From a virus: a DNA stretch of 31,233 nt. The DNA lies in the IMG/VR virus record IMGVR_UViG_3300028829_004859, positions 1 through 31,233 of that record. One strand, written 5' to 3'. The first letter of the stretch is position 1; each line of letters begins with the position of its first letter. Shown one piece after another: positions 1 through 6,298 of the stretch. Under the pieces are notes generated by a model, which saw nothing but the letters and a program-made list of their open reading frames with translations, did not search any database and was not told where the DNA came from. Made by a program: the position numbers and the translations under genes.

Positions 1-1
1 A

Positions 2-216
2 GAAGCAATGAGTTCAGAAGAGCAAGATGAACTTGCTACTCAACTATTAATAAGTATCCTTCAGTAGGTGCTGCTCTAGCGACGAAGATCAATATAGCTC
101 ATCAGGATAGATTTTATACTGAGAGTGAAGCAATGAATGATTCATTAGAAGCTAGAGGTCATGTTGGTTTTGATCAAGGTAGAAAATTAGTTGCTAAAGA
201 GTTAGGAATTAGTTAA
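2..216 (+). pseudogene. Broken or frameshifted 3' end of an unrecognised gene, cut by the window edge
   Basis: One reading frame enters from the left edge and stops at 65-67. An overlapping frame is open from 31 to the stop at 214-216 and reads as natural-looking protein, ending HVGFDQGRKLVAKELGIS. Joining the two by a -1 shift near 47-50 gives a smooth sequence, with ELATQLL running into NKYPSVGAALATKI. This suggests one gene carrying a frameshift, either real or an assembly error. I see no canonical X-XXY-YYZ slippery site there, so programmed frameshifting is not supported. The second frame could also start alone at the ATG at 133. The family is not recognised. Confidence 0.4.
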
Positions 217-224
217 AAAAGTAG

Positions 225-253
225 TTGCCTTTTGATTAAAAAGAGGTTATAAT
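225..253 (+). promoter_or_regulatory. sigma70-like promoter ahead of the structured RNA
   Basis: TTGCCT at 225-230 and TATAAT at 248-253 are separated by exactly 17 bases, the ideal vegetative sigma70 spacing. The predicted start near 260 would transcribe the structured RNA at about 300-460 and the ORF at 485. A nine-codon ATG reading frame (264-293) lies in the leader but has no ribosome binding site, so I do not call it a gene. Confidence 0.6.
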
Positions 254-289
254 AAAGTATAAAATGAAGAAAAGGAAATATAAAATGAC

Positions 290-462
290 ATAGCGATAGT
301 AAAGGTTGAGAGGCTGAATAAGGGAGAGCGATAGGCTCGACAGTCTCAGAGGTTTACAAGTCTGGTAGGACTCAAGGAACCGTAACCTCATCTAAAAACT
401 GCCCGCTTCTACCGCTGAGGGGTATACCTAGGTAGAAGTGATTGTAAGAGAGCCCCTCATAA
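290..462 (+). ncRNA. Candidate structured RNA with pseudoknot, family not recognised
   Basis: This GC-richer island in AT-rich DNA folds into nested helices. TGAGA 307-311 pairs with TCTCA 344-348 and CTG 314-316 with CAG 341-343, around the hairpin GAGC 326-329/GCTC 335-338. GAGGTT 349-354 pairs with AACCTC 384-389, around AGTC 359-362/GACT 369-372. CTTCTACC 406-413 pairs with GGTAGAAG 431-438. The loop of this last hairpin, TGAGGGGT 416-423, is complementary to GCCCCTCA 452-459, giving an 8-bp pseudoknot with one G-U pair. The element ends about 10 bases before the AGGAG of the next ORF, so it could be either a cis-regulatory leader or a free RNA processed away from it. It does not match RNase P, SRP RNA or tmRNA as I know them. 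The ends are approximate. Confidence 0.6.
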
Positions 463-484
463 ATTTAATTAAGGAGAGATTTTT

Positions 485-691
485 ATGAATAATACGTTAA
501 AAGTAGGAAGCCCAGTTTATTCAAAGTTTGGTCATAGTAAGATTAAGAAGATAGAACTTTGCGAAAAACAAGGCGAAAAGTACGGTATTGATATAAAAGA
601 GATTCCTTTTGATTTAGCTGATAGGTGTATTTTTGATCTAGATAACGGTCATTGGTCTTATGGATATGATCTAGATTATATTCCTTTCTAA
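485..691 (+). CDS. Small conserved-looking phage protein, unknown function (68 aa)
   Basis: The ATG follows a good ribosome binding site (AGGAG at 471-475). The acidic 68-residue protein has no signal peptide or membrane segment. Its N-terminal pattern, LKVGSPVYSKFGHSKIKKIE, resembles small beta-barrel (SH3/KOW-like) folds, but that is a weak impression. It sits between the structured RNA and tRNA-Arg: its stop codon ends at the base just before the tRNA, so all three are probably on one transcript. If the upstream RNA is a leader, this is the gene it controls. Confidence 0.6.
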   Translation: MNNTLKVGSPVYSKFGHSKIKKIELCEKQGEKYGIDIKEIPFDLADRCIFDLDNGHWSYGYDLDYIPF

Positions 692-768
692 CTGCCCTTA
701 GCTCAGCTGGATAGAGCAGCTGCCTTCTAAGCAGCAGGCCGGGAGTTCGAATCTCTCAGGGCAGGCCA
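692..768 (+). tRNA. tRNA-Arg(TCT)
   Basis: A full cloverleaf can be drawn. The acceptor stem CTGCCCT 692-698 pairs perfectly with AGGGCAG 758-764. The D stem is GCTC/GAGC. The anticodon stem is GCTGC 719-723/GCAGC 731-735, with loop CTTCTAA and anticodon TCT at 726-728. The T arm is GGGAG-TTCGAAT-CTCTC. Discriminator G765 is followed by an encoded CCA. The tRNA reads AGA and AGG, the dominant arginine codons in most genes of this window, so it probably boosts phage translation. It abuts the stop codon of the 68-aa ORF, so its 5' end must be made by processing. Confidence 0.95.
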
Positions 769-799
769 AACTTTTTTAAAAAAAACTTAGTCTTAGAAA

Positions 800-829
800 A
801 ACTTTTTTAAAAAAGTTAGTATAATAATA
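800..829 (+). promoter_or_regulatory. Promoter of the TATAATAATA type with upstream T/A box
   Basis: TATAATAATA at 820-829 is preceded by a perfect 18-base palindrome at 800-817 (T6A6 flanked by AAC/GTT). The same layout, a TTTT(C/T)NAAAA box followed by about five bases ending in C or G and then TATA, recurs at 4594-4626 and 28180-28203. No normal -35 hexamer lies at 17-bp spacing. An almost identical T6A8 block at 768-787, just after the tRNA, lacks a -10 element. The promoter would drive the DUF932 gene at 869. Confidence 0.5.
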
Positions 830-868
830 GTATAAGAAATTGAGAAATAAATTGTAGGAGATTTGAAT

Positions 869-1837
869 ATGGCTCATGAATTAGAAATAGTAGATAATAA
901 AGCTCAAATGGCATATGTAGGTGAAAAGCCTTGGCATGGTTTAGGTGTAGAACTCAAAGAAGGTGTTATGCCTATGGAAATGATGGAAGCTGCTGGTCTA
1001 GACTGGGAAGTTAAAAAAGTTCCTCTTAAGTATAAATCTAGTGATGGATCAATGTTAAGTGTTCCTAATAAAGATGTCTTAATTAGACAATCAGATGATC
1101 AACCTTTAGATATCGTTGGTAAGGAATGGTATCCAGTTCAGAATAAGGAAGCTTTTCAGTTTTTTGAGAGCTTTTGTAAAGAAGGTTCTATTAAGATGCA
1201 TACTGCAGGTTCGTTGTTTAACGGAAAGAAAGTATGGGCTTTAGGAAAGATCTCTTCTGACTTTGAATTATTCAATGGAGATAAAGTAGAAGGTTTTCTT
1301 TTATTCTCTAACCCTCATCAGTTTGGTCAGTCTGTAGATGTTAGATTTACTCCTATTAGAGTTGTATGTAATAATACTTTAACTTTATCTTTAGGTACTG
1401 AGTCTCAGAACTTTGCTAGAATCTCTCATAGAAAAGAGTTCGATCCAGAAATGGTTAAGAAGGTTTTAGGTCTTGCTCAAGAGAAAATGGATGAGTATAA
1501 AGATATTGCTGTGAATTTAGGTTCTAAGCAGATTTCAGATGCTAAGTTCAAAGAATTCTTAAGTAAAGTATTCGGTGAATCTAAGAAAGAAGATAAAGAT
1601 ACTAAAGAGAAGTTACTAACTAGAACTGCTCAGTTAGCTTATGATTCTTTCGAAACTCAGCCTGGAGCTAATTTCGCTAAAGGATCTTGGTGGCAGGCTC
1701 TTAACGCTGTTACTTATGTAACTGATCATAAGATTGGTACTTCTACTCAGACTAGATTGAATAGCATGTGGTATGGTGCTAATAGATCTAAAAAGATTAA
1801 TGCAGTTAAAACAGCAATGGAGATGGCTAATGCTTAA
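869..1837 (+). CDS. DUF932 / phage-plasmid-like protein (322 aa)
   Basis: The N-terminus, with KAQMAYVGEKPWHGLG, and the later RVVCNNTLTLSL stretch are hallmarks of the DUF932 family (the TIGR03299 type), common on phages and plasmids and of unknown biochemical role. The length is normal for the family. I chose the ATG at 869 because the AGGAG at 856-860 is 8 bases upstream of it; the in-frame TTG at 863 is too close to that site. It is the first gene after the TATAATAATA promoter, which suggests early or middle expression. The 3' end overlaps the next ORF by 8 bases. Some relatives occur near single-strand annealing or anti-restriction genes, but nothing here decides the function. Confidence 0.85.
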   Translation: MAHELEIVDNKAQMAYVGEKPWHGLGVELKEGVMPMEMMEAAGLDWEVKKVPLKYKSSDGSMLSVPNKDVLIRQSDDQPLDIVGKEWYPVQNKEAFQFFESFCKEGSIKMHTAGSLFNGKKVWALGKISSDFELFNGDKVEGFLLFSNPHQFGQSVDVRFTPIRVVCNNTLTLSLGTESQNFARISHRKEFDPEMVKKVLGLAQEKMDEYKDIAVNLGSKQISDAKFKEFLSKVFGESKKEDKDTKEKLLTRTAQLAYDSFETQPGANFAKGSWWQALNAVTYVTDHKIGTSTQTRLNSMWYGANRSKKINAVKTAMEMANA

Positions 1838-2279
1838 ATTAATTCCCCTTGGAGTAGCTTTATGCTGCTCCATTATTTTTCCTGTTTCAGCTCAAACTTC
1901 AGTTGAAACTAAATTAAACCAAACTGTAAGAGGAACGGTTTCAGATGAATATAAAAAAATTATTCGAAGAACACCTTATACAGTAGAAGTTTGTTCTGAA
2001 AGAGAAGTATCAGGAGATAAGACAGCTGATACTTTATTAGGAGCTCTTATTGGAGGTGCTATAGGTAATAATGTTACTAAAAATCTTCCTGATGGAGGTA
2101 CTGCAGGAGCTATTATAGGTGGTATTATTGCTAATCAAAATAGTGATGCTTCAGGTGGAACTAAACTTATTTGTAATAAAACTACAAGGTATAATGAGTC
2201 GATGGAAACAATTTATTCTCACTCTACTATAACATTTGTGATAAATGGTATTGAACATAGGCTAAAGTTTAAAAAATAA
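1830..2279 (+). CDS. Secreted glycine-zipper protein (149 aa)
   Basis: The N-terminus is a clear Sec signal peptide: basic MLK, a hydrophobic core, then a signal peptidase I site after VSA (about residue 21). The middle carries a glycine-zipper double hairpin: LLGALIGGAIGN, a short linker, then TAGAIIGGIIA. This resembles the 17-kDa surface antigen/YMGG family, which inserts in or crosses outer membranes. A phage-made envelope protein could act in lysis, superinfection exclusion or envelope remodelling; this is inference. The start at 1830 (GGAG seven bases upstream) overlaps the DUF932 stop. The lipobox pattern is not satisfied, so a lipoprotein is unlikely. Confidence 0.75.
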   Translation: MLKLIPLGVALCCSIIFPVSAQTSVETKLNQTVRGTVSDEYKKIIRRTPYTVEVCSEREVSGDKTADTLLGALIGGAIGNNVTKNLPDGGTAGAIIGGIIANQNSDASGGTKLICNKTTRYNESMETIYSHSTITFVINGIEHRLKFKK

Positions 2280-2483
2280 ATGTTTTATAATATTGAAAAA
2301 TTAACTGAATTAGAAAAAGTAATTTCAGACAATCTGAGTTCAGCAGATTGTTTGAATGATTCAGGTGATGCTAAAGTATTAAGAAAAATTTGGATTAATT
2401 ATAGAACGGATATGCCTAACTGTTTACGTGTTGTAAGAGAACATAAGGAGTTATTAGAAAAACTACAAAAGGATCTAAAATGA
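2280..2483 (+). CDS. Hypothetical protein (67 aa)
   Basis: The ATG directly follows the previous stop codon, and the 3' end overlaps the next ORF by four bases, so it belongs to a tightly packed operon. The protein is charged and probably helical, with no signal or membrane segment and two cysteines (ADCLNDSG and PNCLR). No family is recognised. The support is gene packing and codon use like its neighbours. Confidence 0.55.
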   Translation: MFYNIEKLTELEKVISDNLSSADCLNDSGDAKVLRKIWINYRTDMPNCLRVVREHKELLEKLQKDLK

Positions 2484-2821
2484 GACAATTCATATATGAT
2501 AGTTGGAATGCTGTTATGAATTTTAACTATAACCCTTTAAAAAATATTCCTGATTTGCAAGTTAGACATATGGTAATGCAGATACTTGCATGGATGTGGT
2601 GTATAGCTTTTTCGAGTTACTTTGGTAGTATGTGGGTTTTTGGTATAACTACTATTGCTCATATTTTTCTTATATCAGCTATTGTAGTAACTGTAGCTAC
2701 ATTTACATCAGCAAGAAAATTAAATTTTACATATCATACACCTAGTCGTTCTAGAGCAATTTATGTAAACGGAAAAAGAGTTGAACTAGATCCTAAGGAT
2801 GTAGGCGGAGAACATGAATAA
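2480..2821 (+). CDS. Small inner-membrane protein, two TM segments (113 aa)
   Basis: Two hydrophobic stretches at about residues 31-48 and 55-77 (ending LISAIVVTVATF) predict two transmembrane helices. The N-terminal region and an acidic, polar tail ending GGEHE lie outside the membrane. It overlaps both neighbours (ATGA at the 5' end, 8 bases at the 3' end), consistent with translational coupling to the phosphoribosyltransferase downstream. No family is recognised. Confidence 0.6.
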   Translation: MRQFIYDSWNAVMNFNYNPLKNIPDLQVRHMVMQILAWMWCIAFSSYFGSMWVFGITTIAHIFLISAIVVTVATFTSARKLNFTYHTPSRSRAIYVNGKRVELDPKDVGGEHE

Positions 2822-3317
2822 AGTTTATTATACTTGGCAAAAAATAGATCATCTAGTGCATGGAATTGCATTAGATCTTTATCGTAAAGAATGGGTTCCT
2901 GATTATATAGTTGGTGTTGTAAGAGGTGGAGCTATTCCAGGTATTCAATTATCTCATATAATGGATAAACCTTTTTTACCTTTAGATATAAGATTAAGAG
3001 ATAATGTGGTGTCAAACGCTATGGGATTCCAACATTTTTTTGATATTGCAACTCATTTCTCTGAAGATAAAAAAGTATTGTTTATTGACGATATAAATGA
3101 TAGTAGTGGTACATTAGCATATATTGATGATAGAATGTTAAGCAATAGAGATAACTTAACTTTTAAATATGAATTTGCTATGGTATTAGAAAGAGTAAGT
3201 GCTCCTTATTCAGCGTTGTTTGTAGGAGAAGAATTAACAGAAAAAGCAACAGATGGTGACCCTGATGCTTGGATAGTTTTCCCTTGGGAGAACCAATTTA
3301 ACATACCCGAGGATTAA
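2814..3317 (+). CDS. Phosphoribosyltransferase, purine type (167 aa)
   Basis: The PRPP-binding motif VLFIDDINDSSGT lies at residues 88-100, and the substrate-side strand VGVVRGGAIPG at 34-44. Both are typical of type I phosphoribosyltransferases of the xanthine-guanine/hypoxanthine branch. These join a free base to 5-phosphoribosyl-1-pyrophosphate, releasing pyrophosphate. The next gene, GMP reductase, starts at the base after this stop, so guanine or hypoxanthine salvage is the best guess. Together they could turn guanine from degraded host nucleic acid into IMP. The exact base specificity cannot be read from the sequence; orotate- or pyrimidine-type use is less likely given the neighbour. 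GGAG precedes the ATG. Confidence 0.8.
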   Translation: MNKVYYTWQKIDHLVHGIALDLYRKEWVPDYIVGVVRGGAIPGIQLSHIMDKPFLPLDIRLRDNVVSNAMGFQHFFDIATHFSEDKKVLFIDDINDSSGTLAYIDDRMLSNRDNLTFKYEFAMVLERVSAPYSALFVGEELTEKATDGDPDAWIVFPWENQFNIPED

Positions 3318-4352
3318 ATGAGAATTGAAACAGATATTAAATTAGATTTTAATGATGTACTTTTAAAACCTAAAAGAAGTACACTTGAATCTAGATCACA
3401 AGTAAGATTAGAGAGAAAATTTACTTTTAAAAATAGTAACCGCCAATGGGAAGGTATTCCTATTATTGCTTCTAATATGGATGCAACAGGTACTGTAGAG
3501 ACATACAAAGTACTTAATCGTTATAAGATACTTACCTTTCTTCATAAACATTATAATATTGATACTTTGTATGATCTTTTTGCTTCTGAAAAGAGAGAGA
3601 ATTTAGCTTACTCAATGGGTATTACAGATTTAGATACTCAGAAATGGAAAATGCTAAAAAGTAAACTTCCAAAAGATACTATAAAGTTTGTTAATATTGA
3701 TGTAGCAAATGGATATACTGAAAGGTTTATTAATTTTATAAAAAGTTTTAGAGAAGAAAATCCTAATACTATTATAGTTGCTGGTAATGTATGTACTGCT
3801 GATCAAACGCAAGAGCTTATTTTAAGCGGAGCAGATATTATTAAAATTGGTATAGGACCAGGTTCTGTATGTACTACTAGAATACAAACAGGAGTAGGTT
3901 TTCCTCAATTATCTGCAGTTATAGAATGTAGTGATGCTGCTAATGGATTAGGTGGACATGTTATTTCAGATGGTGGTTGTACATCTCCAGGCGATGTAGC
4001 AAAAGCATTTGGTGCTGGAGCTCACTTTACTATGCTAGGTGGTATGTTAGCAGGTCACGAAGAATCTGGTGGTGATCTTGTTAATAGAGATGGTGAAATG
4101 GTAAAGCAGTTTTATGGTATGTCATCTGAAGTAGCTCAGAATAAGTATGATGGTGGGTTAAGTAAATATAAAAGTGCTGAAGGTAAAGTTGTTACTATGC
4201 CATTTAAAGGACCTTTAGAACCTACTGTACAAAGTATATTAGGTGGTTTAAGATCTGCTTGTACTTATGTTGGAGCAGCTAAGATAAGAGAATTAAGTAA
4301 GTGTAGTACCTTTATTTTAGTGAATAATACTCATAACAAAGTTTACGAATAA
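3318..4352 (+). CDS. guaC: GMP reductase
   Basis: GMP reductase deaminates GMP reductively to IMP with NADPH, releasing ammonia. The 344 residues match the usual bacterial length (about 347). Diagnostic segments are DVLLKPKRSTL (13-23), IPIIASNMD (47-55), the catalytic loop GIGPGSVCTTR with Cys185, ISDGGC (216-221) and MLGGMLAG. No CBS domains are inserted and the N-terminus is GuaC-like, so this is GMP reductase rather than IMP dehydrogenase. It follows the phosphoribosyltransferase without a gap. In an AT-rich phage it would pull guanine nucleotides back to IMP and so toward adenine nucleotides; that purpose is inference. A GAGG precedes the ATG. Confidence 0.9.
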   Translation: MRIETDIKLDFNDVLLKPKRSTLESRSQVRLERKFTFKNSNRQWEGIPIIASNMDATGTVETYKVLNRYKILTFLHKHYNIDTLYDLFASEKRENLAYSMGITDLDTQKWKMLKSKLPKDTIKFVNIDVANGYTERFINFIKSFREENPNTIIVAGNVCTADQTQELILSGADIIKIGIGPGSVCTTRIQTGVGFPQLSAVIECSDAANGLGGHVISDGGCTSPGDVAKAFGAGAHFTMLGGMLAGHEESGGDLVNRDGEMVKQFYGMSSEVAQNKYDGGLSKYKSAEGKVVTMPFKGPLEPTVQSILGGLRSACTYVGAAKIRELSKCSTFILVNNTHNKVYE

Positions 4353-4358
4353 TAAATA
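4351..4358 (+). promoter_or_regulatory. T4-type late promoter, one mismatch (AATAAATA)
   Basis: AATAAATA overlaps the guaC stop codon and differs from the T4 late consensus TATAAATA by one base. It precedes the 26-nt leader element at 4366 and the small membrane protein at 4427. Recognition would need a gp55-like late sigma factor, not encoded in this window. Confidence 0.4.
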
Positions 4359-4365
4359 ATTCAAC

Positions 4366-4391
4366 CAGGTAGCTCCTGTAGGTAAAACAGC
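4366..4391 (+). repeat. Leader element, copy A (26 nt, shared with the uvsX leader)
   Basis: The element reads CAGGTnGCTCCTG, four variable bases, then TAAAACAGC. It matches the copy at 23626-23651 at 21 of 26 positions without gaps. CAGG and CCTG can form a 4-bp hairpin, and the loop GCT could pair with the downstream AGC to make a small H-type pseudoknot. Both copies lie in a 5' leader downstream of a TATAAATA-like promoter. Translated in one frame both read QVAPxxKTA, so decayed coding sequence is an alternative. Confidence 0.5.
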
Positions 4392-4426
4392 AATTACATT
4401 TAAAAAATTAATTTATCGGAGCTATT

Positions 4427-4597
4427 ATGGATTTTTACGAAACTATGTTTGTTACTACTCTTGTGTCCGTCGTCGGTTTTGTCGCCTGGCGTGTGTACAT
4501 TATTGAGACTAATCATTTAAAGCATATAACAACAAGTATCGCAGAAATTAAGAATGATATTAAGTGGCTCGTTTCCTTCCACAAAGACAAAGAATAA
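4427..4597 (+). CDS. Small single-TM protein (56 aa)
   Basis: The ATG at 4427 follows a GGAG (4418-4421). The protein has a short N-terminus, one transmembrane helix (about residues 8-27, TLVSVVGFVAWRVYII) and a helical, charged tail ending FHKDKE. Codon use is richer in GTC and TCC than in the neighbours. The size and one-helix layout resemble small phage lysis-associated membrane proteins, but no family is recognised. Confidence 0.6.
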   Translation: MDFYETMFVTTLVSVVGFVAWRVYIIETNHLKHITTSIAEIKNDIKWLVSFHKDKE

Positions 4598-4626
4598 ACT
4601 TTTTCAAAAAATCAACTATAATAATA
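4594..4626 (+). promoter_or_regulatory. Promoter of the TATAATAATA type ahead of the clamp operon
   Basis: TATAATAATA at 4617-4626 is preceded by ACTTTTTCAAAAAATCAAC. The layout is almost the same as at 800-829 and 28180-28203. Transcription would start near 4633 and read the gene at 4654 and then gp45, the clamp loader and regA. Confidence 0.55.
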
Positions 4627-4653
4627 TAGATACCAATAATTTTGAGGTGCTAT

Positions 4654-5208
4654 ATGGCTAATCGTGTTACTAAAACTAGTAAGCAAAAGCTTATTGATGA
4701 ACTTACTCCTAAAAGAACTAAGTTTCGAAAATCTCGTAAACCTATGTCTGAAGAACAGAAAGCTAAAGCTGTTGAAAGACTAGCAAAAGCTAGAGCAGCT
4801 AAGCAAGCTAAGAACCCTACTAAGAAGTTGACTCATCATCCTTCAGTTTATCTACCAGATGCAAGACCATTAGAAGATGTATTAGCTTGGTTAAAGAATG
4901 CTAAAGAATTATATTCTTCTGCAAAATCTAGTCTTAAACAAAAAGGTCTTACTAATAAAGAGTGGGCTCATAGAAACGCTGAGATGAATAGGTGGTATGG
5001 TTATACTCAAGACATTAACTGGTATCTAAGACACGGAGATTGGATATGCGATTTCTGGGGCAGTGATATGCAAATGAAAACTAAATGGCAAGTCATTGCA
5101 TCATCTCCTACAGCTAAATATAAACCTGGAGATGTCTATACAATTGATGATTTGAAAAAAGTCGAAGAAGTTACTATAACAAGAAAAACTAGAAGGAAAA
5201 AGAAATGA
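4654..5208 (+). CDS. Basic protein upstream of the sliding clamp, unknown function (184 aa)
   Basis: I take the start as the ATG at 4654, six bases after GAGG; the in-frame upstream TTG at 4642 lacks a site. The N-terminal 60 residues are strongly basic, with KSRKPMSEEQKAKAVERL and repeated Ala/Lys, suggesting nucleic-acid binding. The central part is rich in Trp and Tyr, around residues 110-140. The C-terminus is again basic (KTRRKKK). The gene overlaps gp45 by four bases and leads the clamp operon, so a replication or transcription role is plausible. No family name can be given. Confidence 0.7.
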   Translation: MANRVTKTSKQKLIDELTPKRTKFRKSRKPMSEEQKAKAVERLAKARAAKQAKNPTKKLTHHPSVYLPDARPLEDVLAWLKNAKELYSSAKSSLKQKGLTNKEWAHRNAEMNRWYGYTQDINWYLRHGDWICDFWGSDMQMKTKWQVIASSPTAKYKPGDVYTIDDLKKVEEVTITRKTRRKKK

Positions 5209-5855
5209 AACTGAGCAAGCAAACGTTAGCTATACTTAAGAACTTTTCTGCTATTAATCAATCTATCGTTATTAAACCTGGTAATAAGATAGAAACTATT
5301 AGTAACGTTAAAGATGTATTTGCTGATGCTACCATTGAGGAGACCTTTGATAAACAGGTTTCTATATATGATCTAAATGAGTTATTAGGAGTTATATCTT
5401 TATTTGAAGATCCTGATATTACTTTAGAAGACGATCATATGTTACTTATTCAAGGTAAAACTAAGCAGAAATATTTTTATGCTGATCCTACTGTTATTAC
5501 TCAACCTCCTGAGAAAGGTGTTACTTTACCTTCTGAAGAGATTAAACTACAAATAGATAGAAATACTTTAGGTATGATAGTAAGAGCTGCTTCTATTAAT
5601 AATGCTAGTGACTTAACTTTTACTAATGACGGTATTGTAGTTCATGATAAAGCAGTACCTAACTCTAATCAGTTTAGTGTTGATACTCCTGATACTGATG
5701 ATAAGTATAATTTATCTATCTCTGTAGATAAACTTAAGATGGTTCCAGATGATTATGACGTAGCTATTTGTACTAAAGGTTTAGCTAGATTTACTGGTAA
5801 CTATATCAATTATTATGTAGCGTTACAACCTGAAGGTAGTTATGAAAAAGGGTAA
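5205..5855 (+). CDS. 45: DNA polymerase sliding clamp (T4 gp45-like)
   Basis: The 216 residues match the T4 gp45 type (228 aa): N-terminal KLSKQTLAILKNFSAINQSI, the IYDLNELLGVISLF segment (54-67), and a C-terminal half ending with a YYVAL beta strand. gp45 forms a trimeric ring that tethers the gp43 polymerase; in T4 it also links late transcription to replication through gp33 and gp55. The late-type TATAAATA promoters here fit that second role. It is translationally coupled to its neighbours by short overlaps, and the clamp-loader genes lie 3' in the usual T4 order. Confidence 0.92.
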   Translation: MKLSKQTLAILKNFSAINQSIVIKPGNKIETISNVKDVFADATIEETFDKQVSIYDLNELLGVISLFEDPDITLEDDHMLLIQGKTKQKYFYADPTVITQPPEKGVTLPSEEIKLQIDRNTLGMIVRAASINNASDLTFTNDGIVVHDKAVPNSNQFSVDTPDTDDKYNLSISVDKLKMVPDDYDVAICTKGLARFTGNYINYYVALQPEGSYEKG

Positions 5856-6135
5856 AAAACAATTAATGACTCCAGAAGAAAGAATGTCTCTAGAAGAAGC
5901 TATTATGGATGCGCATCTTGCAGCAGACAAATATTTAGCTTCTGGTAAAGAGGTACATGTAAAATTATTAGAGTTATCTGTTGCTGATGCAATGGACTAT
6001 GTTGAGTTATTATCTGATAAACTTAGAGATGATCCTAAATCAGAAAATTATAAACTCCATATGCTTGTACCTTTACAATTAAGTATTTTAATAGAAGAAA
6101 GAAAGGAAAAAGATGCCAAGAAAGCACTCACCTGA
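5842..6135 (+). CDS. Conserved-looking acidic helical protein between clamp and loader (97 aa)
   Basis: The ATG lies inside the last codons of gp45, and the end overlaps the next ORF by 23 bases. The sequence is almost all helix-forming, with a basic start (MKKGKKQ) and an acidic core. No domain is recognised. Its fixed position in a replication operon suggests an accessory role, but the sequence gives no direct clue. Confidence 0.6.
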   Translation: MKKGKKQLMTPEERMSLEEAIMDAHLAADKYLASGKEVHVKLLELSVADAMDYVELLSDKLRDDPKSENYKLHMLVPLQLSILIEERKEKDAKKALT

Positions 6136-6298
6136 ACAATTAGGTATGTGGGCCAAAGAAAACGGAATGTGGAAATGGTCTGAAGCTTACCATCCTCAAG
6201 AAGTAGAAAAAAGGCGCCAAGACGCATTAAGAAGCTATAATAGAAGAAAGAACGGCGAACCGGAACCTAGATTTGAAAGGAAAAGACGTGGCAGGTGA
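6113..6298 (+). CDS. Small basic protein (61 aa)
   Basis: AAAGGA precedes the ATG at 6113. The 61 residues are rich in Arg and Lys and end RFERKRRGR. An aromatic cluster, MWAKENGMWKWSEAYHP, marks the N-terminal half. The composition suggests DNA or RNA binding. It overlaps both flanking genes (23 bases at the 5' end, 11 at the 3' end). No family is recognised. Confidence 0.55.
   Translation: MPRKHSPEQLGMWAKENGMWKWSEAYHPQEVEKRRQDALRSYNRRKNGEPEPRFERKRRGR

Noticed and set aside
47-55. Programmed -1 frameshift site in the left-edge gene
   Set aside because: No X-XXY-YYZ heptamer and no clear downstream stimulatory structure were seen; a mutation or assembly error is simpler.
264-293. Nine-codon leader peptide before the structured RNA
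   Set aside because: No ribosome binding site and no codon run that suggests attenuation.
290-462. RNase P RNA, SRP RNA, 6S RNA or group I intron
   Set aside because: None of the conserved cores I know for these classes is present, and no interrupted gene flanks the region.
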